Below, piece after piece: positions 8,052-14,434 of a DNA stretch of 34,532 bases (position 1 is its first letter; every line of letters starts with the position of its first letter). The notes below the pieces were generated by a model. That model saw only the letters and a program-made list of their open reading frames with translations, had not been told where the DNA came from and made no database searches. The stretch spans positions 1 to 34,532 of the forward strand of contig NZ_JACJVN010000049.1 of NCBI RefSeq assembly GCF_014212015.1, written 5' to 3'. The translations under genes and the position numbers were made by a program. This stretch comes from Cohnella lubricantis. GTDB lineage: Bacteria; Bacillota; Bacilli; Paenibacillales; Paenibacillaceae.

Positions 8052-9489
8052 GTGGCTGAGTCACCCGACCGTCATGAAGCTGGTGGCGCTGGCGCTCGGC
8101 CTCATTCTGTGGACGGTCGTGCACTTCGACGATTCCCAATCGCCGACGCCAATCGTCAGTTCGACGATCGAGAGCAAGACGTTTAATGCTGTTAAGGTTC
8201 AAGCGTATGGCCTTAATGAACAAAATTACGTGCTGCGGAATTTAGAGCCTGAATCCGTCAAGCTCGTGGTGCAGGGCACGCCGATCGATCTGCTGAAGGC
8301 GACGACGGAGGACTACCTCGTTCGCGTCGATCTAAGCACCGTCACGGCAGGCCGGCATACGTTAAAACTACAGGCGGATCTCCCGCGCGGGGTTAACTTT
8401 GTATCGATGACGCCGGATACGGTGACCGTGGACGTTGAGGAGATGCAGACGAAGGAATTCGAGGTTGAGATCGAGACGAGCGGGACGCCTGCTGAAGGCT
8501 TCAAGGCCGGCATACCGGTGCTGAAGCCGACCAACCGGGTACACGTCACGCTGCCATCCAGCGAGTTGACCCGGGTAGCGCGTGTCGGCGGAGACTTATC
8601 CATTGAAGGGCTAAGCGAATCGGTGAAAGGGAAGAGCGTGAAGCTCGCGGCATACGACGCAGAGGGCAAAACGATCGAAGGCGCGGTGCTGAATCCGGCC
8701 GTGCTGGAAGTCGATGTGCCGATCACGAATCCGTACAAGACGGTGCCGATCCAATTCAAGCTGGTCGGACAGATGCCGGCGGGTCTGAGCATCTCTTCGT
8801 TCAAGCCGGAGACGGAGCAGGTGACGATCTACGGTCCGCAGGCCGTTCTCGACAGCGTGGAATTCGTCGAGGCGGATGTTCTGCTCGGCTCGCTGACGAA
8901 GTCGGGCGAAGTGGAGATCCAGCTTCGCAGCGTGGATCAGATAACGGAATATTCGCCGGCGACCGTCGTCGTGGATGTCAACGTGGTGCTCTCGCAGACG
9001 CGGACGATTCAAGGTCTGCCGGTGACGATCGAAGGCTTGGGCGATGGGTTGTCGGCGAAAATCACTGATCCGGCGACGGAGAAGGTCGACATCACGATGC
9101 AAGGCGCGCCGGCGATGCTGGACGCGCTTCAGCCGGGAGATGTCGACGTCGTCGCCGATCTGAGCGGCCGGGGACCTGGGGTATACACGGTGCCGATCGT
9201 GGTGAATTCGCCGCGCTTCATCGATCAGGTGGGCGGCAATATGAGCATTACGGTTGAGATCTCAGACGATCAACCGGCTTCGGCATTGCCGGGCGATGAT
9301 TCGTCCGGCGGGGCGAACGGCGACGGCACGGCTGGCGCAGGCGGTTCCGGCGCAGGCACGGATTCAGGCGCAGGCGGTCAGGGCGGCGCAGGCTCAGGCA
9401 GCGGAGCGGGAGATGCCGCCGGTGCCGGGTCTGAAGCGTCCGGCGGAGCGGGCGCGAATGGGCAGGCTGCGGGATCCGGCGCGGATTGA
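8044..9489 (+). CDS. cdaR: CdaR, YbbR-repeat regulator of CdaA
   Basis: This membrane-anchored extracytoplasmic protein regulates the diadenylate cyclase. An N-terminal membrane segment (LVALALGLILWTVVHF) is followed by several YbbR-type beta repeats, recognisable by recurring patterns such as V..VDLSTVTAGRHTLKL and VEIETSGTPAEGFKAG. I chose the TTG at 8044, giving MDKWLSHPT, with GGTGA five bases upstream; a GTG at 8035 in the same frame is the alternative. It overlaps cdaA by 8 bases, indicating translational coupling. The last 70 or so residues are a Gly/Ala/Ser/Asp-rich low-complexity tail, which is unusual compared with B. subtilis CdaR and may be a flexible wall-spanning extension. Confidence 0.92.
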   Translation: MDKWLSHPTVMKLVALALGLILWTVVHFDDSQSPTPIVSSTIESKTFNAVKVQAYGLNEQNYVLRNLEPESVKLVVQGTPIDLLKATTEDYLVRVDLSTVTAGRHTLKLQADLPRGVNFVSMTPDTVTVDVEEMQTKEFEVEIETSGTPAEGFKAGIPVLKPTNRVHVTLPSSELTRVARVGGDLSIEGLSESVKGKSVKLAAYDAEGKTIEGAVLNPAVLEVDVPITNPYKTVPIQFKLVGQMPAGLSISSFKPETEQVTIYGPQAVLDSVEFVEADVLLGSLTKSGEVEIQLRSVDQITEYSPATVVVDVNVVLSQTRTIQGLPVTIEGLGDGLSAKITDPATEKVDITMQGAPAMLDALQPGDVDVVADLSGRGPGVYTVPIVVNSPRFIDQVGGNMSITVEISDDQPASALPGDDSSGGANGDGTAGAGGSGAGTDSGAGGQGGAGSGSGAGDAAGAGSEASGGAGANGQAAGSGAD

Positions 9490-9508
9490 AGCGGCCGCAA
9501 GGCCGACG

Positions 9509-9548
9509 AGCCGCCAACTGCGGGGTAATTCGCTCGCGGTTGGCGGCT
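9509..9548 (+). promoter_or_regulatory. Long hairpin between cdaR and glmM
   Basis: AGCCGCCAAC at 9509-9518 pairs perfectly with GTTGGCGGCT at 9539-9548. The stem continues inward to about 16 pairs with G-U wobbles around an eight-base loop. No T-tract follows, so it is not an ordinary terminator. Within a co-transcribed pair it could mark an RNA processing point or tune relative expression. Confidence 0.6.
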
Positions 9549-9582
9549 GCGGGACACAGCATGAAGGGAAGATACAATAGAT

Positions 9583-10923
9583 ATGGGGAAATATTTCGGA
9601 ACTGACGGCGTTAGAGGCATCGCGAATTCGGAATTGACGCCGGAGCTCGCTTATCGAATCGGGCGCTGCGGCGGCGTGGTGCTCGCGGGACGGGCGGAGC
9701 GGCCTAAGGTCGTTATCGGCATGGACACGAGAATATCGGGGCCGCTGCTGGAGAGCGCGCTGATCGCGGGACTGCTGTCCATCGGCGCGGACGTCGTTCG
9801 GCTCGGCGTCGTCACGACGCCGGCAGTCGCTTATCTGACGCGGCTGCTCAAGGCCGACGCGGGGGTTATGATCTCGGCGTCGCACAACCCGGTGAACGAC
9901 AACGGCATCAAGTTCTTCGGCGGCGACGGCTTCAAGCTGCTCGACGAGACGGAAGCGGAGATCGAGCGTCTCATGGACACCGCGGAAGATACGCTGCCGC
10001 GTCCGATCGGGGGCGCCATCGGCCGCGTATCGACTGATCTGGAGGCGAAGCATCGCTATGTCGAGTTCTTGGGCTCGACGGTGAAGAATTCTTTTGCCGG
10101 GATGAAGATTGTCCTCGATTGCGCGAACGGCGCCGCTTATGAGCTGGCGCCTGAAGTGTTCCGCAAGCTGGGCGCCGATGTGATCGCCTACGGCGCGGAG
10201 CCGAACGGGCTGAACATCAATGACGGCGTCGGCTCGACCCATCCGGAGCTGCTGGCGGCTAAAGTGAAGGAGCATGGCGCGGATCTCGGCCTCGCGTTCG
10301 ACGGCGATGCGGATCGGCTGATCGCGATCGACGAGAACGGCGAAGAGGTCGACGGCGACTACTTGCTCTGTATCTGCGGCGATGCGATGAAGCGGGACGG
10401 CCGCCTGAAGCATGACACCGTCGTGACGACGGTGATGAGCAACATCGGCTTTTTCAAAGCGGCGGAGAAGTTGGGCTTAAATACCGCGCGGACGGCCGTG
10501 GGCGACCGCTATGTCATGGAAGAGATGGTGCGCGGCGGCTACAACCTCGGCGGGGAGCAGTCGGGGCACGTGATCTTCCTCGATTATAATACGACGGGGG
10601 ACGGCATTCTAACGGCGCTGCAGCTGACGGATACGATCCGATCGTCCGGCAAGAAGCTCAGCGAGCTGAGGCAGCTGATGCGCAAGTATCCGCAGGTGCT
10701 CGTGAACGTGCGCGTGGCGGACAAATCGCGGTACCCGGGCAACCAGGCGATCGCGGACGCCGTCGCGACGGCGGAGAGCGCTCTAGGCGACAATGGCCGC
10801 GTGCTGGTGCGCCCGTCGGGTACGGAAGCGCTCATTCGCGTCATGGCGGAAGGGCCGGATCGAGGCGAGATCGAGATGCATGTCGAGAAGATCGCCGACG
10901 TTATTCGCCAAGAGCTGGTCTAA
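9583..10923 (+). CDS. glmM: Phosphoglucosamine mutase GlmM
   Basis: GlmM interconverts glucosamine-6-phosphate and glucosamine-1-phosphate on the way to UDP-GlcNAc and peptidoglycan. The 446-residue length is standard. The phosphoserine loop is ISASHNP with catalytic Ser100. The metal-binding loop is D240-G-D242-A-D244-R, and the C-terminal phosphate-binding loop is [11 protein letters not shown]. The ATG follows the cdaR hairpin; the ribosome binding site (GAAGGGAAG) is somewhat distant. In related bacteria GlmM binds and inhibits CdaA, which fits its place in the operon. Confidence 0.97.
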   Translation: MGKYFGTDGVRGIANSELTPELAYRIGRCGGVVLAGRAERPKVVIGMDTRISGPLLESALIAGLLSIGADVVRLGVVTTPAVAYLTRLLKADAGVMISASHNPVNDNGIKFFGGDGFKLLDETEAEIERLMDTAEDTLPRPIGGAIGRVSTDLEAKHRYVEFLGSTVKNSFAGMKIVLDCANGAAYELAPEVFRKLGADVIAYGAEPNGLNINDGVGSTHPELLAAKVKEHGADLGLAFDGDADRLIAIDENGEEVDGDYLLCICGDAMKRDGRLKHDTVVTTVMSNIGFFKAAEKLGLNTARTAVGDRYVMEEMVRGGYNLGGEQSGHVIFLDYNTTGDGILTALQLTDTIRSSGKKLSELRQLMRKYPQVLVNVRVADKSRYPGNQAIADAVATAESALGDNGRVLVRPSGTEALIRVMAEGPDRGEIEMHVEKIADVIRQELV

Positions 10924-10941
10924 TCGTGTAGAAAATGCATG

Positions 10942-10976
10942 CCTCCGGGAGAAATCCTGGAGGTATTTGTCATTTC
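10942..10976 (+). terminator. Hairpin after glmM, probable intrinsic terminator
   Basis: CCTCCGGGA and TCCTGGAGG pair over nine bases with one G-U pair around a GAAA tetraloop. The following bases, TATTTGTCATTT, are T-rich but interrupted. It lies 20 bases after the glmM stop and before the glmS promoter. Confidence 0.65.
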
Positions 10977-10986
10977 CCGGGAAATG
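10971..10986. promoter_or_regulatory. Perfect 16-bp palindrome upstream of the glmS promoter
   Basis: CATTTCCCGGGAAATG is its own reverse complement. Its edge is 11 bases upstream of the glmS -35 box, a usual place for a dimeric regulator to bind. I do not recognise a specific regulator. It could also be part of the glmM terminator tail. Confidence 0.45.
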
Positions 10987-10997
10987 CGATGCCGCAG

Positions 10998-11026
10998 TTG
11001 CAAGAGGAAGGGAAACCGAATATGAT
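10998..11026 (+). promoter_or_regulatory. SigA-type promoter of glmS
   Basis: TTGCAA at 10998-11003 and TATGAT at 11021-11026 are separated by 17 bases. The predicted transcript would start near 11033, about 38 bases before the ribozyme cleavage site. Confidence 0.75.
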
Positions 11027-11062
11027 AGAAGGACATTCGAGGATAGAAAGGCAGGGAAGCGG

Positions 11063-11370
11063 GAATTATAGCTCGACCAAGCGCCAGAACTTGTCGGCCG
11101 AAGAGCGAATCAAGTCGAATGCAGCCGAATTGTGAATCGAATCGGGACGGAGAAGATGGATTCGAGGACACGAGGGAGGAAGCAGGCATCCTGTTGCGAG
11201 ACATGGACAGGAGCGACGGCTTGAGCAACCGCATGAAGCGGCAAGTTGACGAGGTGGAGGTGTTCGGATTGTTCGGCGGGGACCTCCCGGCCCGCATCGG
11301 GGCCGACAGCCGGAAGACAAATCGCTCAGGGCAACCGGGTGGACAATATTCCGGTACGATGCTGATGTAT
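11063..11370 (+). promoter_or_regulatory. glmS ribozyme/riboswitch (GlcN6P-sensing)
   Basis: This leader RNA cleaves itself when glucosamine-6-phosphate binds, lowering GlmS synthesis. Recognisable core parts, in order, are ATTATA before the predicted cut between A11070 and G11071, AAGCGCCAGAACTTG, AAGTTGACGAGG at 11243-11254, TTCGGCGGGGACCTCCCGGC, and ACAGCCGGAAG. AACTTGTCG pairs with CGGCAAGTT as in other glmS ribozymes, but about 140 bases are inserted between the two strands. GGAGGT/ACCTCC and ACCGG/CCGGT helices fit the later core stems. The 3' boundary is approximate. Confidence 0.88.
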
Positions 11371-11388
11371 ACATGATTAACTATGATG

Positions 11389-11431
11389 AAGTCCAGGCGG
11401 GCCCGAAGGTGGCCGCTGGCGGACTTGTTTG
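11389..11431 (+). promoter_or_regulatory. Terminator-like hairpin between the ribozyme and glmS
   Basis: AAGTCC at 11389-11394 pairs with GGACTT at 11421-11426, with further GC-rich pairing inside (GCGG/CCGC). TTGTTTGATT follows. It could act as an attenuator or protect the cleaved mRNA; the T-tract is weak. Confidence 0.4.
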
Positions 11432-11464
11432 ATTCGACATGAACATAAGGCTGCTTGCGGCTTA

Positions 11465-11506
11465 GTTTCGGACTTTCGCCCGACCCGGACGATGTGAATC
11501 CGAAAC
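11465..11506 (+). promoter_or_regulatory. Stem abutting the glmS ribosome binding site
   Basis: GTTTCGGA at 11465-11472 pairs exactly with TCCGAAAC at 11499-11506. The next bases, 11507-11511, are the GGAGG ribosome binding site of glmS. The stem could influence ribosome access or the stability of the 3' cleavage product. Confidence 0.4.
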
Positions 11507-11522
11507 GGAGGTCTATTTCACG

Positions 11523-13355
11523 ATGTGTGGAATTGTTGGTTATATTGGAGCAAGACAATCGCAGCCGATCCTGCTGGAGGGCTTGAAGAAGCTGGAGTAC
11601 CGCGGGTATGATTCGGCAGGCATCGCCGTGTTCACTGAGAACGGCTTGGAAGTGACGAAGACGGTCGGCCGTCTCGCGAACCTGGAAGGACGCCTGTCGG
11701 GCGATCCGCTGCGCGGCACGGTCGGCATCGGACATACGCGCTGGGCAACGCACGGCAAGCCGTCCGACGTGAACTCGCACCCGCATACGGACAACTCGCT
11801 GAAGTTCTCCGTCGTGCATAACGGCATTATCGAGAACTACCTGGAGCTGAAGGAAGAGCTCGTGCAGCAAGGCCACCGCTTCCTGTCGGAGACAGACACG
11901 GAAGTGATCTCGCACCTCATCGCGGTGGAATATGAGGGCGACATCGTTAAGGCCGTACAGAAGGCCGTTCGGAAAATGCGCGGCGCATTCGCGCTCGGCG
12001 TGCTCACCGAGCATGAGCCGGATCGCCTGGTAGCGGTTCGCTATGCGAGCCCGCTCATCATTGGCGTCGGCAACGGCGAGAAGTTCATCGCCTCCGACAT
12101 TCCGGCCATTCTGGAGCATACGCGCGACATCTATATTCTGAACGACGGCGAGATGGCTGTTCTGACCCGCGACAGCGTCGAGCTGATGACGATCGAGGGG
12201 AACTTCATCTCCAAGGATATCTTCCACGTGGATTGGGATCTGATGACCGCGGAGAAGGCCGGCTTCGACCACTTCATGCTCAAGGAGATTCACGAGCAGC
12301 CGAAGGCTTATCGCGACACGATGCGCGGACGCGTCAGCGAGGACGGCCGTTCCGTCGCGCTGAGCGAGCTGAGCCTGACGCCGGAGCAGATTCGCGGGAT
12401 CAACCGCGTGCACATCGTTGCTTGCGGCACGGCGCTGCACGCCGGGCTCGTCGGCAAGACGATCATTGAGCAGCTCGCGCGCCTTCCGGTCGAGACGGAC
12501 GTCGCGTCGGAATACCGCTATCGCTCGCCGATCATCACGCCTGAGACGCTGGTCATCGTCGTGAGCCAATCCGGCGAGACCGCGGATACGCTGGCTGCGC
12601 TGCGCGAAGCGAAGCGTAATGGAGCGCACGTGCTGGCGATCACGAACGTGGTCGGCAGCTCGGTCGCCCGCGAGGCGGACGATGCGATCATCACGCTGGC
12701 GGGGCCGGAGATCGCCGTCGCTTCGACGAAGGCGTACACGTCGCAGCTGATCGCGTTCTACCTCTTCGGCTTGCATCTCGCGCAGACGCTCGGCACGCAG
12801 GATGAGGCGTTCGTCGCGAAGATGCTGGCGGCCATGCAGGCGCTGCCGGAGCAGGTCGAGAAGATTCTCGCGCAGGCGGAGACGGTGAAGGAGCTGGCCG
12901 AGTCCATCTCGAAGCATAACAACCTGTTCTTCATCGGCCGAGGCGTCGATTATGCCGTGGCGCTGGAAGGATCGCTGAAGCTGAAGGAGATCTCGTATAT
13001 CCACTCCGAAGCGTACGCCGCAGGCGAGCTGAAGCATGGCACGCTGGCGCTGATCGAGGAAGGCGTGCCGGTCATCGCGCTGCTGACGCAGGAGGACCTG
13101 TTCGAGAAGACGGTCAGCAACATCAAGGAGACGAAGGCTCGCGGCGCTCACGTGCTCGGCATCTTCAACGAAGGGCACGAGGAGGAAGTCGCGAAGTCGG
13201 TCGACCGCGGCTTCGCGATCCCGCGTACGCTGCCGCTGCTGACGCCGGCGCTGTCCGTCGTGCCGCTGCAGCTGCTGTCGTACTACGCCTCGCTGGCGCT
13301 CGGCCATGACGTGGATAAGCCGCGGAACTTGGCGAAGAGCGTGACGGTGGAGTGA
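11523..13355 (+). CDS. glmS: Glutamine-fructose-6-phosphate aminotransferase GlmS
   Basis: GlmS makes glucosamine-6-phosphate from fructose-6-phosphate and glutamine, the first committed step to amino-sugar cell-wall precursors. It has 610 residues. The N-terminal glutaminase begins MCGIVGYIG with the nucleophile Cys exposed after Met removal, followed by HTRWATHGKP. Two SIS sugar-binding domains follow, with motifs SQSGETADT, STKAYTSQ and KLKEISYIHSEAYAAGELKH. The C-terminus is the conserved DKPRNLAKSVTVE, whose coding DNA is the TnsD target in Tn7 systems. GGAGG lies 11 bases before the ATG. A ribozyme leader controls it. No terminator follows its stop codon because a Tn7-like element begins 25 bases later. 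Confidence 0.98.
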   Translation: MCGIVGYIGARQSQPILLEGLKKLEYRGYDSAGIAVFTENGLEVTKTVGRLANLEGRLSGDPLRGTVGIGHTRWATHGKPSDVNSHPHTDNSLKFSVVHNGIIENYLELKEELVQQGHRFLSETDTEVISHLIAVEYEGDIVKAVQKAVRKMRGAFALGVLTEHEPDRLVAVRYASPLIIGVGNGEKFIASDIPAILEHTRDIYILNDGEMAVLTRDSVELMTIEGNFISKDIFHVDWDLMTAEKAGFDHFMLKEIHEQPKAYRDTMRGRVSEDGRSVALSELSLTPEQIRGINRVHIVACGTALHAGLVGKTIIEQLARLPVETDVASEYRYRSPIITPETLVIVVSQSGETADTLAALREAKRNGAHVLAITNVVGSSVAREADDAIITLAGPEIAVASTKAYTSQLIAFYLFGLHLAQTLGTQDEAFVAKMLAAMQALPEQVEKILAQAETVKELAESISKHNNLFFIGRGVDYAVALEGSLKLKEISYIHSEAYAAGELKHGTLALIEEGVPVIALLTQEDLFEKTVSNIKETKARGAHVLGIFNEGHEEEVAKSVDRGFAIPRTLPLLTPALSVVPLQLLSYYASLALGHDVDKPRNLAKSVTVE

Positions 13356-13380
13356 GGGGTATTGCGTAAAAAGTGAATTT
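13320..13380 (+). other. attTn7 site and insertion point
   Basis: The end of glmS supplies the conserved TnsD-binding DNA, and insertion is 25 bp after the stop codon, as in classical Tn7. Bases 13376-13380 (AATTT) are the predicted five-base target duplication. The second copy would lie at the distal transposon end, outside the window. Confidence 0.85.
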
Positions 13381-13389
13381 TGTCTGAAG

Positions 13390-13471
13390 AAAATAAAGTA
13401 TTAGACTGAAAAATAAAGTATTAGACTAGGAAAATAAAGTTGTAGACTGAGAAAATAAAGTATTAGACTGA
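13390..13471 (+). repeat. Four tandem TnsB-binding-type repeats at the transposon end
   Basis: Copies at 13390-13409, 13410-13429, 13431-13450 and 13452-13471 follow AAAATAAAGTATTAGACTGA. Copies 1 and 4 are identical over the 20 bases, copy 2 ends in AG, and copy 3 has TG instead of AT at bases 11-12. The spacing is 20-21 bases, matching the abutting TnsB sites of the Tn7 right end. Confidence 0.87.
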
Positions 13472-13551
13472 CTTGATTTGATCATACTGCAACTAAGGTA
13501 CTCTCAATCGTCTCCAGAATCGACATCAGGAATAACACCGTGACTCCATAT

Positions 13552-13581
13552 GGGGCTGCCTTCGGGCAGTCCCTTCTTTTT
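13552..13581 (+). terminator. UUCG-capped intrinsic terminator in the tns leader
   Basis: GGGGCTGCC and GGCAGTCCC pair over nine bases with one G-U pair around a TTCG tetraloop, followed by TTCTTTTT. It stands between the TnsB sites and tnsA, 24 bases before the tnsA start. It would stop read-through from glmS and may attenuate tns expression. Confidence 0.85.
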
Positions 13582-13604
13582 ATGTATAACGGGGGTGTAT
13601 GTTC

Positions 13605-14429
13605 ATGGCCAAGCGAAAACGGGAAGTCACTGAAGCCAAGATCGAACGCTTCATTAAGGAAGGCCGAGGTCAGGGTACGGGCAAGGACTACCTCCCTTGG
13701 CTTAAGATTCAGGATGTCCCTTCCGAAGGAAGGGCAACACGCGGTGTGGGATGGACGACTGGGCGAAGACATGAACTAATGTCGGATATTGAACGCGACT
13801 ACTGTTACCTCTTGGACTACTCAGACAATGTAACGGATATCCGGGAGCAGTTTCCCCTTCTCCCCCTTGAAGAAACACTGATGATCGCGGAGAAGCTCGG
13901 AATTAAACATCCGGCCGATCCGAAAACGGGAGTGCCTGTCGTGATGACGACTGATTTCTTAGTTACTTATAAGGACAAAGAATATGCAAGAACGGTTAAG
14001 CCGTTTAGCGAGACGGAAGATGATCGGACCATCGAAAAGTTCGAGATCGAAAGAGTGTACTGGGAAACACGAAACATCGACTGGGGGATCATAACGTATC
14101 AGGATTTACCTGAACCGCTGATTCGTAATATTGAATGGGTGCATAAAGAGTATCATAACGAAGACGTTCCGGAGTTAGGTCACTTTGCCGTGCAAAACTT
14201 GCAGAGGATACTTGCTACCCGTCTGTACGATGGGGAAAAGATTTCTACCGCGTGCTTGGCATGCGATGAACAACTTGGCTTGGAGATCGGGACATCGTTG
14301 GCGATGTTTAGGCATTTTATCGCCAGGAAGATATGGTCGGTAGATATGAATGAGAGAATTATACCTTCACTTGCCGCTAAAGATTTCACGGTGAATGAAA
14401 CGGTAGTTAGCCTTGCTAAAGGCGGGTGA
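13605..14429 (+). CDS. tnsA: TnsA, transposon 5'-strand endonuclease
   Basis: TnsA cuts the 5' ends of the element so that, together with TnsB, it moves by cut-and-paste. The 274-residue protein matches Tn7 TnsA in length (273). The nuclease residues are visible: E63 in SDIERDYCYLL, D117 in MTTDFLVTY and K132 in RTVKPFSE, close to E63/D114/K132 of Tn7. The C-terminal half should contact TnsC. I chose the ATG at 13605 because GGGGGTG lies seven bases before it; an ATG at 13599 is too close. It opens the tns operon and is followed almost directly by tnsB. Confidence 0.95.
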   Translation: MAKRKREVTEAKIERFIKEGRGQGTGKDYLPWLKIQDVPSEGRATRGVGWTTGRRHELMSDIERDYCYLLDYSDNVTDIREQFPLLPLEETLMIAEKLGIKHPADPKTGVPVVMTTDFLVTYKDKEYARTVKPFSETEDDRTIEKFEIERVYWETRNIDWGIITYQDLPEPLIRNIEWVHKEYHNEDVPELGHFAVQNLQRILATRLYDGEKISTACLACDEQLGLEIGTSLAMFRHFIARKIWSVDMNERIIPSLAAKDFTVNETVVSLAKGG

Positions 14430-14434
14430 TTTCA

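Noticed and set aside
9394..10413. Reverse-strand reading frame opposite glmM
   Set aside because: Composition is dominated by Arg, Ala and Asp with no motif, and the forward strand encodes intact glmM.
10920..13307. Long reverse-strand reading frame opposite glmS (about 795 codons)
   Set aside because: It is a shadow in a GC-rich gene: Arg/Leu/Asp-rich without domains, and opposite the well-supported glmS and ribozyme.
13390..13471. Tandem repeats resembling a CRISPR array or minisatellite
   Set aside because: The units abut with no spacers, no cas genes are near, and they start at the TGT end of a Tn7-like element beside tnsA, which fits TnsB sites.
13473..13499. tns promoter with TTGATT and TAAGGT
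   Set aside because: The spacing is only 15 bases and the -10 box is poor, so I did not list it; a promoter in this leader is still likely.
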